From the NCBI GenBank assembly GCA_934183165.1, contig CAKPRZ010000006.1, forward strand, positions 1-64,000: a DNA stretch of 64,000 bases. The letters are read 5' to 3'. This DNA is from an uncultured Bacilli bacterium (lineage in GTDB: Bacteria; Bacillota_I; Bacilli_A; RF39; UBA660). Positions within the stretch are counted from its first letter, which is position 1. Each line of letters opens with the position of its first letter. The notes under the pieces were generated by a model, which worked only from the letters and a program-made list of their open reading frames with translations, was not told where the DNA came from and did not search any database. Below, in pieces: positions 1-9,377 of this stretch. The position numbers and the translations under genes were made by a program.

Positions 1-1
1 T

Positions 2-1681
2 AAAATTACTGAGGCAAATATAACTAATGATAGTACAGCTAAGAGTAGAGGATTATGGTTAAATAAAAAGAATAATGAATTAGCAATTATTTTCAACAAC
101 AAAAGTAATGGCTATGTAACTGCAAGTTCACCAATATCTAGCAAACTATATAATGGAAAAAAAATAGAAAATGGAGCAGTAGCTTTATATCATATAGATG
201 GAATATTGGGTAGAAAAATGGATGGAAACAATTTATATTCAAATTCAAATAAAACTACTTATTTTGTAACTGGTGTAGGAGTAAATTTTGGTAAAGTTGG
301 TTATAGCTATAAAAATTATTCAACTTATCAACAATACTTGCAAACTATATATAACAATGTGGCAGTGGGATATCCTGTTGTTGTTAAGGCCCGTGATGCA
401 GGTGCCCAATATTCATATGTTGTAGCATATGCATTTAAAGCATCAAAAAGTCAAAGAGGTAATAGAGCAAATGGTAGTTTATCAGCAAATGACATATTAG
501 TAATTGATACAATAACTGGAAAATGGTCAAATTTAGGAAATTTCAGACCACTTAGAGAAAGCAATGGAACGTATTCTTTAGGAGTTCCTCAAAGCTGCGT
601 TTCTGGATACACTTACAATAAAACAACAGGAAAATGTATCAAAAATAGTGGAATGGCGCAAAAAGACAAAGTTAGTATTACAGAATTAAATGGTCCTTAC
701 ATTTCTGGCAAGAATAGTAAAGGAGAAAATCATTTTGTTTACAATAGAAACAATTGGTGGACACTTCGTTTTGCTAAAGGATTAGATGATACAAAGGCAA
801 GTGGTAATCATTATGATGGAGCGGTAGCGGTTTATCATATGCAAAGAATGTTAGGATTTAATTTTGTTGGACAAACATCTGGTGGAGAAAGCAAAGGCTA
901 TTTAAATCCAAGTAAAGATAAAAGGAAAACATATTTTATAACTGGTCAAGGAACTAATTTTGATATTATAGGATATAAATATTATGCTAATTATGATTAT
1001 GCAACATATCTTAGAACAATATATACCGAAATAATGAGGGGATATCCGGTAGCATTGAAAGTTAAAAAGAATGGTAAAGCAATATATGTTATAGCATATG
1101 CAGTAAAAAATAAATCAATAAGAACTGCTGGAAAGTTATCCCCAAGCGATATAGCTGTAATTGACCCAACGGTCTCTTATGGATGGAGTAATCTTGGTAA
1201 TTTTGAAGAATATACCGAAAAAGGTAAATATGTTTTAGCAAAGCATCATATTTTAGCTTCTGCCCAAAGGTTATATAAATATTCTGGCTCGGGACGTGAG
1301 TACGGATGTACATCTGGTTCGATAGAAAGCGTATGGAACTCAAAAACCTTATGTTGTACAGATATTATTGGATGGGTATTATGGGATACTGGAATTAGTA
1401 ATGAGCGTTATCCATCAAGAGGAGTTAGTACGTTGGGTAATGAAATTTTAGGGTTAAAAGTGAATGGTAAACAAGCCTTTAAAACTATACCGGGATCTGG
1501 GGAAGATGATGCTTATTCTAAGTTAAAACCTGGTGATCTAATCAAATTTGGTAATTGGCATTTCCAAATTTATGATGATAATAAATATATGTATAATAGT
1601 GGTTCAGGAAGATACAAACAAGTTCAGCATCAAATATATGGTCCACCAGGATCTTATACAATATATAGATTAACATACTAG
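2..1681 (+). CDS. Secreted cell-wall-type protein, 5'-truncated: two degenerate C39-like modules plus NlpC/P60-like C-terminus
   Basis: The frame is open from base 2, so the start lies left of the window; 559 residues are visible. Two diverged copies of one module occupy visible residues about 17-185 and 225-402. Each has GAVA(V/L)YH, TYF(V/I)TG, a GYPV strand, a Y-V-x-AYA strand and an (V/I)ID...WSNLGNF end. This order resembles the papain-like C39_2 fold, but no catalytic Cys is seen and the His expected in the central strand is Tyr, so both modules look inactive. The last ~130 residues differ: LCCTDIIGWVLWDTG (about residue 450), KPGDLIKFG and WHFQIY fit the Cys/His core of NlpC/P60 or CHAP wall hydrolases, possibly active. 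A role in wall turnover or binding is inference. A terminator follows directly. Confidence 0.6.
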   Translation, partial: KITEANITNDSTAKSRGLWLNKKNNELAIIFNNKSNGYVTASSPISSKLYNGKKIENGAVALYHIDGILGRKMDGNNLYSNSNKTTYFVTGVGVNFGKVGYSYKNYSTYQQYLQTIYNNVAVGYPVVVKARDAGAQYSYVVAYAFKASKSQRGNRANGSLSANDILVIDTITGKWSNLGNFRPLRESNGTYSLGVPQSCVSGYTYNKTTGKCIKNSGMAQKDKVSITELNGPYISGKNSKGENHFVYNRNNWWTLRFAKGLDDTKASGNHYDGAVAVYHMQRMLGFNFVGQTSGGESKGYLNPSKDKRKTYFITGQGTNFDIIGYKYYANYDYATYLRTIYTEIMRGYPVALKVKKNGKAIYVIAYAVKNKSIRTAGKLSPSDIAVIDPTVSYGWSNLGNFEEYTEKGKYVLAKHHILASAQRLYKYSGSGREYGCTSGSIESVWNSKTLCCTDIIGWVLWDTGISNERYPSRGVSTLGNEILGLKVNGKQAFKTIPGSGEDDAYSKLKPGDLIKFGNWHFQIYDDNKYMYNSGSGRYKQVQHQIYGPPGSYTIYRLTY

Positions 1682-1690
1682 CTATAATTC

Positions 1691-1717
1691 AAAGAGTGAA
1701 AATTCACTCTTTTTCTT
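1691..1717 (+). terminator. Intrinsic terminator after the wall protein
   Basis: AAAGAGTGAA and TTCACTCTTT pair around a two-base loop (a smaller real loop is likely after fraying), followed by TTTTCTTT. It ends the first gene before the addB promoter. Confidence 0.85.
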
Positions 1718-1732
1718 TATGTAAACTAATTG

Positions 1733-1744
1733 TGATGATATAAT
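1733..1744 (+). promoter_or_regulatory. Extended -10 promoter of addB
   Basis: TGATGATATAAT gives a TATAAT at 1739-1744 with the TGn extension. No good -35 is seen. The predicted transcript would start about at the GAGGT ribosome site (1751-1755), so the leader is only about 11 bases. The same TGaTATAAT arrangement recurs before the genes at 15818 and 25409. Confidence 0.6.
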
Positions 1745-1761
1745 AGTCATGAGGTATAAGT

Positions 1762-4149
1762 ATGAAAATATTAGAATATATAACAGACAATACATTGATT
1801 ATTACACCAAATAATATAAAACTAAAAATACTAGAAAAACTTAGTGAATCTAATAATTTTTTAAATGTTAAATTTATGAATTTAGAAGAATTAAAAAGAA
1901 AAATATATTTTGATTATGACGTTAATGCAATATTAACTATTATGGATAAATATAATTTAGAAGTAGATATATCTAAAACTATTATGAATAATTTATATTA
2001 TATTGAAGATAAAAATTATATTGATAGCAAATTATCATATTTGAAATCAATTAAAGAATATTTAGATAAAAATAAATTATTAAAAAAAGATCCATTATTT
2101 ACTGATTTTATCCATAATAGAAAAGTAATTTGCTTTGGATATGCTAGTATAGATAAGTTATCTAAATCAATCTTGGATAAAATTAATGCTGAAGTGATAA
2201 TTGATAATAATACCTATAATAATGATTTATCTTTAAATGTGCTTTCAACTTTAGAAGAAGAAGTGGAGTATGTGTTTTTTAAAATTTCAGAGCTATTAGA
2301 AAAAGGATTAGACATTAATAAAATAAAAATTGCTAATGTAACTGAAAAGTATTATTATACACTAGATAAAGTGTCAAAACTTTTTAATATACCAATTGAT
2401 ATAAAAGAAAGTTCTATATATTCAACTAAAATAGTAAAAGAGTTTTTAAAGGTTCTTAGAAATTCTACTTTTTCAGATGCTTTAGATTATATTAAAGATA
2501 ATTTTGATTTGACTAATGAAAGGGTAAATAGTATTTATAACATATTACTTGATATATCTAATAAATATAACGATTTAGATTATAAATTTGAAAATATCTA
2601 TAAATTAGTTTCAAATGAATTAAAGAGTGTATCTGTTCATACTGAAAAATTGGATAATAAAGTAGAGCTTGTAGACATAAAAAACAATATATTTGATGAT
2701 GAATATGTTTTCTTACTAAATTTTAATCAAAAAGAAATTCCAACAATTCATAAAGATGAAGATTATTTATCAGACAAAGTTAAAATAGAAAATAATCTTT
2801 TATTGGAAACTTCTATCGATGCTAATATTAATGAAAAACAGAGTGTGATTAATAGTCTTAAAAAAATTAAAAATCTATATATAACTGCCAAAGAAAGAAG
2901 TATAGATTCTGAATTTTTATTATCTAATCTAGTAAATGAATTAAATATGAAAGTAGAATATAAATCCATAGAAAGTAATAAATCATATTCATGTTTATTT
3001 AGTAAATTGCTTCTTGCTAAAGAGTTAGATAATTTAATAAAATATGGTCAAAAATCTAATGACCTTAGCTTATTATACAATAGTTTTAATATAGATTATT
3101 TAAAGTATTCAAATAAATTTACTGAGTTAGATAAAGTTTTTTTCTTAAAAACTATTAAGAATTTATCTTTATCATACACAAGTATTGATAATTATTATCA
3201 TTGTGCTTTTAAATATTATTTAACAAATATTTTAAAATTAGATAAATATGAAGAAAACTTTAATACTAAAATAGGAACTTTATTTCATTATATATTATCT
3301 AAAGCATTTACTACTGATTTTGATTTTGAAGCTGAATATGATAATTATGTTAAAAATATGAAATTAGATAAAATGGAGACTTTTTTTATAAATAAATTAA
3401 AAAAAGAATTAGAATTAGTTGTTAGTAGAGTAAGAGAATTACATAAAGAAACAGGACTTACTAAACTTTTATTAGAACACAAAATTAGTATAGATATATC
3501 TAAAAATATTCCAGTAAAATTTAATGGTATTGTTGATAAGATAATGTATAAAGAAAAGAAAAATACTTTAGTTAGTATAATAGACTATAAAACAGGTCAT
3601 AACGAAATTGATTTATATAATGTTTTATATGGACTTAGTATGCAGTTACCTATATATTTGTATTTAGTTAAAAAGAGTAATTTATTTAAAAATGTAAGAT
3701 TTACAGGCTTTTATTTACAACAAATATTATCAAGTGAAGTAACTTATTCTCCTGTTAAAACTTATACTGAACAAAAACAAGATAATATGAAACTTCGTGG
3801 ATATTCTAATTCTGATTTGTCAATATTAGAAGTTTTTATACCCGATTATGAAGATAGTCAATTTGTAAAATCTATGAAGATGACATCAAAAGGTTTTTAT
3901 CATTATGCTAAAGTGCTTGACGATAATAAAATAAACAACTTAGTTGATTATATTGATAAAAAAATAATTGATGCTAGAGATAAAATTTTAGATGCTGATT
4001 TTGAGATTAATCCTAAACAAATATCTTCTCAAAAAATAGGTTGTGATTTTTGTAAATTTAGAGATATTTGTTATAGAACTAATAATGACTTTGTTAAACT
4101 TAAAGAAAATAAATCTCTTGATTTTTTAGGAGGTGAAAATAATGCCTAG
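1762..4149 (+). CDS. addB: AddB/RexB subunit of AddAB-type helicase-nuclease
   Basis: This is the B subunit of the AddAB (RexAB) enzyme that resects double-strand breaks for RecA loading. The C-terminal RecB-type nuclease shows the DYKTG motif near residue 608. The four iron-sulfur cysteines are visible: one at about residue 481 (HCAFKYYL) and three at 761, 764 and 770 (CDFCKFRDIC). At 795 residues it is well short of Bacillus AddB (about 1160), and no Walker A is found at the N-terminus, as in RexB-type subunits. The ATG at 1762 has GAGGT six bases upstream. addA follows with a short overlap, so the two are co-translated. Confidence 0.9.
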   Translation: MKILEYITDNTLIITPNNIKLKILEKLSESNNFLNVKFMNLEELKRKIYFDYDVNAILTIMDKYNLEVDISKTIMNNLYYIEDKNYIDSKLSYLKSIKEYLDKNKLLKKDPLFTDFIHNRKVICFGYASIDKLSKSILDKINAEVIIDNNTYNNDLSLNVLSTLEEEVEYVFFKISELLEKGLDINKIKIANVTEKYYYTLDKVSKLFNIPIDIKESSIYSTKIVKEFLKVLRNSTFSDALDYIKDNFDLTNERVNSIYNILLDISNKYNDLDYKFENIYKLVSNELKSVSVHTEKLDNKVELVDIKNNIFDDEYVFLLNFNQKEIPTIHKDEDYLSDKVKIENNLLLETSIDANINEKQSVINSLKKIKNLYITAKERSIDSEFLLSNLVNELNMKVEYKSIESNKSYSCLFSKLLLAKELDNLIKYGQKSNDLSLLYNSFNIDYLKYSNKFTELDKVFFLKTIKNLSLSYTSIDNYYHCAFKYYLTNILKLDKYEENFNTKIGTLFHYILSKAFTTDFDFEAEYDNYVKNMKLDKMETFFINKLKKELELVVSRVRELHKETGLTKLLLEHKISIDISKNIPVKFNGIVDKIMYKEKKNTLVSIIDYKTGHNEIDLYNVLYGLSMQLPIYLYLVKKSNLFKNVRFTGFYLQQILSSEVTYSPVKTYTEQKQDNMKLRGYSNSDLSILEVFIPDYEDSQFVKSMKMTSKGFYHYAKVLDDNKINNLVDYIDKKIIDARDKILDADFEINPKQISSQKIGCDFCKFRDICYRTNNDFVKLKENKSLDFLGGENNA

Positions 4150-7100
4150 ATGGACGAATGAACAACAACTTGCAATTGATAAGGAAGGATCTAATATCAT
4201 TGTATCGGCTGGTGCCGGTAGCGGAAAAACAGCTGTTTTAACTGCTAGAGTTATTAGAAAGTTACATTCAGGGGTTAATATTAATAATTTACTTATTTTA
4301 ACATTTACTAATGCCGCCGCAGCTGAAATGAAAGAAAGAATTCGCTCATCAATAAAAAAAATACCAGAACTAGAAAAACAATTATCTTTAATAGATGGGG
4401 CATATATTACAACATTTGATAGTTTCAGTCTATCTTTAGTAAAAAAATATCATTATATTTTAGGGATTAATAAAAATATTAATATTGCTGATGCTAGTGT
4501 TATTTACTATGAAAAAAATAAAATATTAAATGAAATTTTTGATAAAAACTATGAACAGGTTACTGAAGAATTTAAACAGTTGATTTATGATTTTTGTGTA
4601 AAAAATGACAATGACATAAAAAAATATATTTTAAGTATAAGTAATAAATTAGATCTTTTATATGATAAAGAAAAATACTTAGATAATTACATAAATGATT
4701 TTTATAATGATGTCAAAATAACTAGTGATATTTCTATGTTTACAGAAAAATTATTGGAAAAAATAACTAGTATAAAAGATTTACTTGAACAATTATCTTA
4801 TGAAGTTGACAGTAATTACATTGACAAATTGTATGATGAGTTATTGTCTTTAATTCAAAGTAATAGTTATGATACTATAAAAAATTCATTATCTATCAAA
4901 TTGCCTATGCTTCCTAAAAACAGTAGTGATGAAGCTAAGAATATAAAAGAAAACATAACAAGTATCATTAAGGATTTAAAAAATATATGTCTATATGAAA
5001 ATTCAGATTGTTTAAAGACTAGTATTTATAAAACTAAACCATATGTAGAAGCAGTTATTAATATAATTAAATTCCTTGATGAAAGTATTAATAAGTTTAA
5101 ATTTAAAAATAATATTTATGAATTTAATGATATTAGTAAAATGGCTATAAGTATCCTTATTAATAACAAAGATATATGTGATGAATTAAAAGAATCATTA
5201 AATGAAATAATGGTTGATGAATATCAAGATACATCTGACTTACAAGAGTTATTTATATCACTTATTGAAAATAATAATGTTTATATGGTAGGGGATATTA
5301 AACAATCTATTTATCGCTTTAGAAATGCCAATCCATATATATTTAAAAATAAGTATGATAATTATTCCTTGAATAAAGGTGGATATAAAATTGATTTAAA
5401 TAAAAACTTTCGTTCAAGAAAAGAACCTCTTGATGATATAAATGTTATTTTTAATATAGTTATGGATGACTTTATTGGTGGTGCTGATTACATAAAAAGT
5501 CATCAAATGGTTTTTGGGAATACTGCTTATTTAGAAAACGATTTGAAGTCACAAAACAATAACCTAGAAATACTTAATTATGAATTTTCTATAGATTCTG
5601 AATTTAATAAAGATGAAATTGAAGCGTTTACAATAGCTAGAGATATAAAAACAAAAATAGATAATAAATATCAAGTGTTTGATAAAGAAACATCATCACT
5701 TCGTGATATTGAATATGATGACTTTGTAATATTAATGGATAGAGCAACTAAGTTTGATTTATATAAAAAGATATTTGAATATTTGAATATACCATTAACT
5801 AAATATACGGATACCTCTATTACTGATAGTAATGATATTTCGTTAATTAAAAATATAATTTTGTTATTGATTAAATATCATAAAAAAGAGTTTGATATTG
5901 AATTTAAATATTCAATGGTATCAATTGCTCGAAGTTATCTTTTTAGATTTAGTGATGATCAAATCTTTAAAATAATGAACAGTGATAATCTATTAGATAA
6001 TGAAATAGTAAATATTATTAAAGAAATCAATAGAGATTATGAAGGCATAAGTATTAAAGAGTTAATAAATTTAATAATAGAAAAATTTAATATTTATGAT
6101 AAATTAATTACTGTAGGTAATGTTGAATCTAGTTTAGTAAGATTTGAATATGTATATAATTTAGCTAGTAATATAGAAAATATCGATTATGATATAGAAT
6201 CTTTCTTTGAATATTTAAAAACAATAATTGATGATGACTTTAATATTAAAGTAATGATGAATGATAATTCTTCGTCATCTGTAAAAATAATGACTATTCA
6301 TAAATCTAAAGGTCTTGAATATCCTATTTGTTATTATAGTGGTATATATGCAAAGTTTAATGTTTCTGATACTAAAGACAGATTTATTTTTGATAATAAA
6401 TTTGGAATAATTACACCATATTTTAATGAAGGTATATGTAAAACTTTTTATTCGTATTTATTTAAAGAGAATTATTTGAAAGAGGAAATTAGTGAAAAAA
6501 TAAGACTATTTTATGTAGCACTTACTAGATGCCGAGAAAAGATGATTGTTGTAGCGCCTTTGGAAGATAAAACCATGACTAGTAGTGTTGAAAGATTAAA
6601 TTACAAGTCGTTTTTAGATATTTTAAATAGTATTTATAAAAGCATTACACCATATATCAAAAATATTAATATAAAGGGTTTAGAATTAACTAAAGATTAT
6701 GATCTTGTTAAAATTACTAATTATGAAAATAATATTGATAAAACCTCTAATAGAGTTGAAATAATAGAAAATAATATTATATCTAAAAAAATAGTATCCA
6801 GTAGGTATTCTAAATCAAATAAAGGTTTAATTGATTCTAAAATAAGAAATAATATGAATACTGGACTTATGATACATAGTATTTTGGAATTATTAGACTT
6901 TAAAAATCCTAAATTAGAATTAGTGGATATGAAATATAGAGAATATATAGAGAGCTTTTTGAAGTGCGGGCTTGATTTTATGACACCATCTATATACAAA
7001 GAATATGAATTTGTGTATAATGATGATAGTAATAATAAACACGGTATTATTGATTTGATGCTTGAATATAATGATGAAATTAAAATCATTGATTATAAAC

Positions 7101-7249
7101 TTAATAATACTTCGGATAGTGACTATTATGAACAATTGAATGGTTATAAAGAGTTTATTCAAACGAAGACAAAAAAGAGAGTAAGAATTTACTTATATTC
7201 AATTCTTAATAGAGAATTAAAAGAATTAAAGGGTGATATAGATGAGTAA
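4142..7249 (+). CDS. addA: AddA/RexA subunit, UvrD-type helicase with RecB nuclease
   Basis: This is the motor and nuclease subunit of AddAB: a 3'-5' UvrD-family helicase that unwinds broken DNA ends. Walker A GAGSGKTA is at about residue 24, the DEYQDTSD Walker B at about 358, and KIMTIHKSKGLEYP (motif V region) near 715. The C-terminal nuclease has GIIDLMLEY and IIDYKLN near residue 983. Length is about 1035 residues, slightly below Bacillus AddA. I chose the ATG at 4142 because AGGAGGTG ends six bases upstream; a GTG at 4133 lies inside that site. It overlaps the end of addB and the start of the next gene. Confidence 0.95.
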   Translation: MPRWTNEQQLAIDKEGSNIIVSAGAGSGKTAVLTARVIRKLHSGVNINNLLILTFTNAAAAEMKERIRSSIKKIPELEKQLSLIDGAYITTFDSFSLSLVKKYHYILGINKNINIADASVIYYEKNKILNEIFDKNYEQVTEEFKQLIYDFCVKNDNDIKKYILSISNKLDLLYDKEKYLDNYINDFYNDVKITSDISMFTEKLLEKITSIKDLLEQLSYEVDSNYIDKLYDELLSLIQSNSYDTIKNSLSIKLPMLPKNSSDEAKNIKENITSIIKDLKNICLYENSDCLKTSIYKTKPYVEAVINIIKFLDESINKFKFKNNIYEFNDISKMAISILINNKDICDELKESLNEIMVDEYQDTSDLQELFISLIENNNVYMVGDIKQSIYRFRNANPYIFKNKYDNYSLNKGGYKIDLNKNFRSRKEPLDDINVIFNIVMDDFIGGADYIKSHQMVFGNTAYLENDLKSQNNNLEILNYEFSIDSEFNKDEIEAFTIARDIKTKIDNKYQVFDKETSSLRDIEYDDFVILMDRATKFDLYKKIFEYLNIPLTKYTDTSITDSNDISLIKNIILLLIKYHKKEFDIEFKYSMVSIARSYLFRFSDDQIFKIMNSDNLLDNEIVNIIKEINRDYEGISIKELINLIIEKFNIYDKLITVGNVESSLVRFEYVYNLASNIENIDYDIESFFEYLKTIIDDDFNIKVMMNDNSSSSVKIMTIHKSKGLEYPICYYSGIYAKFNVSDTKDRFIFDNKFGIITPYFNEGICKTFYSYLFKENYLKEEISEKIRLFYVALTRCREKMIVVAPLEDKTMTSSVERLNYKSFLDILNSIYKSITPYIKNINIKGLELTKDYDLVKITNYENNIDKTSNRVEIIENNIISKKIVSSRYSKSNKGLIDSKIRNNMNTGLMIHSILELLDFKNPKLELVDMKYREYIESFLKCGLDFMTPSIYKEYEFVYNDDSNNKHGIIDLMLEYNDEIKIIDYKLNNTSDSDYYEQLNGYKEFIQTKTKKRVRIYLYSILNRELKELKGDIDE

Positions 7250-8861
7250 AATATATATTTTTGGACATAAAAAACCAGATACTGATTCAGTTACATCGGC
7301 GATCTCTCTAGCATATCTAAAAAAATTTCAAGGGTTTGATGCTGAAGCTAAAGTATTAGGAAGATTGAACAATGAAACTAAGTTTGCATTAAACTATTTT
7401 AATGTTAAATATCCAGAGTACTTAAATGATGTTAAGAGTCAAATAAAGGATATTAATTATAATAAAACAGTAATAAATAAAAATTGCTCTGTTAAAAATT
7501 GTTATAAAACTTTACAGAAAGAACAAATAAGTGGTTGTCCTGTTGTTGACGATAATAATAAATTAGAAGGAATAATTACCTTAAAAGATATATCTAAATA
7601 CTGCATAGAAGGAAATTTTACAAAACTAAAAACATCGTATGATAATATTATAAATGCGATTGATGGTGATGAAATATTAAAATTTGATGATGAAATAGTT
7701 GGTAATATAATAGTGGCATCATATAGGAGTACAACTTTTTTAAATAATATTGAGTTAGATAATAATACTGTTTTGATAGTAGGGGATCGCCATAGTATCT
7801 TGGAATATGCAGTTAACTCAAGAGTTAAAATGATTATTATTGTTGGTAGTGGAGAAATAAAAGAAGAACATTTGAAAATAGCTAAAAGTAACCATGTAAA
7901 TATAATTAAAACAAAATTAGATACCTTTCATACTTCCAAAGTCATTAGCTTATCTAATTATGTTGATGATATTATTTTAACTAAGGATCCAATTAAATTT
8001 GATGAGAATGACTATGTAAGTAATTTTATAGAAATAAGTAATCAAACTAAACATACTAATTATCCAATAGTAGATAAAAAAAACAACTGTTTAGGTTTTA
8101 TTAGACTGGTTGATGCATCGTCAAAAAACAAAAAACAAGTTATTTTAGTAGATCATAATGAATTAGAACAAAGTGTTGATGGACTAGAAGAAGCAAGCAT
8201 TATGGAAGTTATTGATCACCATAAACTAGGAACTTTTAAAACTAATAGCCCAATAAATTTTAGAAATATGGCAGTAGGAAGCACTAATACTATTATTCAT
8301 AAAATATATGAAGAAAATAACATATCAATACCAAGAAGTATAGCAGGTATTATGTTATCAGGTATTATATCTGATACTTTGCTTCTTAAATCACCAACGA
8401 CTACTCAACTTGATAAACAGGCAGTTGCAAGACTTTCTAAAATAGCTAATATTAACTATGAAGAGTATGGTATAGAAATGTTTAAAGCAGGTTCTTCTAT
8501 TAAAGGTAAAACATTAGAAGAAGTATTATTTAGTGATTTTAAAGTATTTAAATTTGGCAATATAGATTCTGGAATAGGACAGATAATGACAACAGATTAT
8601 ACTGGATTAAAATTAGATATTGATAAGATGAGAGATTTATTAAATCAAGTGTCTAAGAATAATGAGTATATGGTAGTGGCTTTATTTATAACAGATGTTA
8701 TGAAAAATGGTTCATATATAATTTATAATGATAAAGCAAGTGAAATATTAAAAGATAGCTTTAATTTAGATCAAATATATCAAGGATTGTATTTAAATAA
8801 TGTCGTATCTAGAAAAAAACAAATTATACCAGCCATTATGGATGTATTAGAAAGAAAATAA
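7242..8861 (+). CDS. ppaC: CBS/DRTGG-containing manganese-dependent inorganic pyrophosphatase (family II, DHH)
   Basis: It hydrolyses pyrophosphate to phosphate, pulling biosynthetic reactions forward in the cytosol. The N-terminal GHKKPDTDS gives the metal ligands His9, Asp13 and Asp15, and VIDHHKLG is the DHH motif near residue 330. Between them lie a CBS domain (SGCPVVDDNNKLEGII), a DRTGG-like segment (VLIVGDRHS) and a second CBS domain (TNYPIVDKKNNCLGFI). This is the layout of nucleotide-regulated CBS-PPases, which respond to adenine nucleotides. At 539 residues it has the usual length for that form. Its start overlaps addA by eight bases, making it the third gene of that operon. Confidence 0.92.
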   Translation: MSKIYIFGHKKPDTDSVTSAISLAYLKKFQGFDAEAKVLGRLNNETKFALNYFNVKYPEYLNDVKSQIKDINYNKTVINKNCSVKNCYKTLQKEQISGCPVVDDNNKLEGIITLKDISKYCIEGNFTKLKTSYDNIINAIDGDEILKFDDEIVGNIIVASYRSTTFLNNIELDNNTVLIVGDRHSILEYAVNSRVKMIIIVGSGEIKEEHLKIAKSNHVNIIKTKLDTFHTSKVISLSNYVDDIILTKDPIKFDENDYVSNFIEISNQTKHTNYPIVDKKNNCLGFIRLVDASSKNKKQVILVDHNELEQSVDGLEEASIMEVIDHHKLGTFKTNSPINFRNMAVGSTNTIIHKIYEENNISIPRSIAGIMLSGIISDTLLLKSPTTTQLDKQAVARLSKIANINYEEYGIEMFKAGSSIKGKTLEEVLFSDFKVFKFGNIDSGIGQIMTTDYTGLKLDIDKMRDLLNQVSKNNEYMVVALFITDVMKNGSYIIYNDKASEILKDSFNLDQIYQGLYLNNVVSRKKQIIPAIMDVLERK

Positions 8862-8882
8862 AAATAAAAATAATTTTCTATT

Positions 8883-8909
8883 TGAACTGAACCCTAAAAG
8901 TTGGACAGT
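8883..8909 (+). repeat. Solitary IS3-family-type terminal inverted repeat
   Basis: TGAACTGAACCCTAAAAGTT and the following GGACAGT match the ends of IS150-group IS3 elements. It also matches the reverse complement of 62155-62176 in this window (TGAACTGAACCCAAAATTTG). No transposase lies nearby, so this is a scar between two convergent genes. Confidence 0.55.
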
Positions 8910-8934
8910 TTATAAAGAGAATTATTTTTTTTAT

Positions 8935-9276
8935 TTAAATGAAAAAATTAGGTTGATTATCATTCTTGTAGTTAGATATATTGTTTGATGTATTATTGCT
9001 GATATTATTATTTGCATTATTTACATTATTTTGAACAATACTTTCTGCTTTAGAAGTCGTATTATCATCTTTTACTGCGCCAATAATTTTAAAAACAGTT
9101 TTGGCATTATTAACAAGTGGTTTTACCTGATAAACAAGAGGGATTGTTTGATTAACAATATTTAAAGTTTTTTGAGTATTACTAAGGAAACTACCCCAAT
9201 TTATCTTTTTTAACCCCGCTAATAATCCGACTGATTTAGGATAGGCATACATTCCATTTAAACCACTGCCAAACAT
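8935..9276 (-). CDS. YqfQ/VrrA-like small protein, Asn-rich tail
   Basis: The 113-residue product has a central segment FLSNTQKTLNIVNQTIPLVY continuing QVKPLVNN..KTVFKIIGA. This closely follows the conserved core of Bacillus YqfQ (LSNTQ...P.V.QY.P.V.N), a protein of unknown function. The N-terminus is Gly/Tyr-rich and the last 40 residues are mostly Asn, Ser and Thr. On the minus strand a GAGGTGG lies about nine bases before the ATG. It is transcribed opposite to its neighbours and diverges from the pilus-type operon. A solo IS end lies just past its stop. Confidence 0.65.
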   Translation of the reverse strand: MFGSGLNGMYAYPKSVGLLAGLKKINWGSFLSNTQKTLNIVNQTIPLVYQVKPLVNNAKTVFKIIGAVKDDNTTSKAESIVQNNVNNANNNISNNTSNNISNYKNDNQPNFFI

Positions 9277-9296
9277 CTTTTTCCACCTCAGTTTAT

Positions 9297-9347
9297 TATA
9301 TGAATTTTTTAAAAATAGTTTAATTTTAAATTCATATATGATATACT
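9297..9347. promoter_or_regulatory. Divergent intergenic region: 11-bp inverted repeat and -10 of the platform-gene operon
   Basis: TATATGAATTT (9297-9307) and AAATTCATATA (9328-9338) form a perfect 11-bp inverted repeat with 20 bases between. A TATACT at 9342-9347 is a plausible -10 for the operon starting at 9378, whose AGGAGG lies at 9363-9368. The dyad could be an operator shared by both directions. Confidence 0.45.
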
Positions 9348-9377
9348 TTATATTAGTATGATAGGAGGTCTGCCTAT

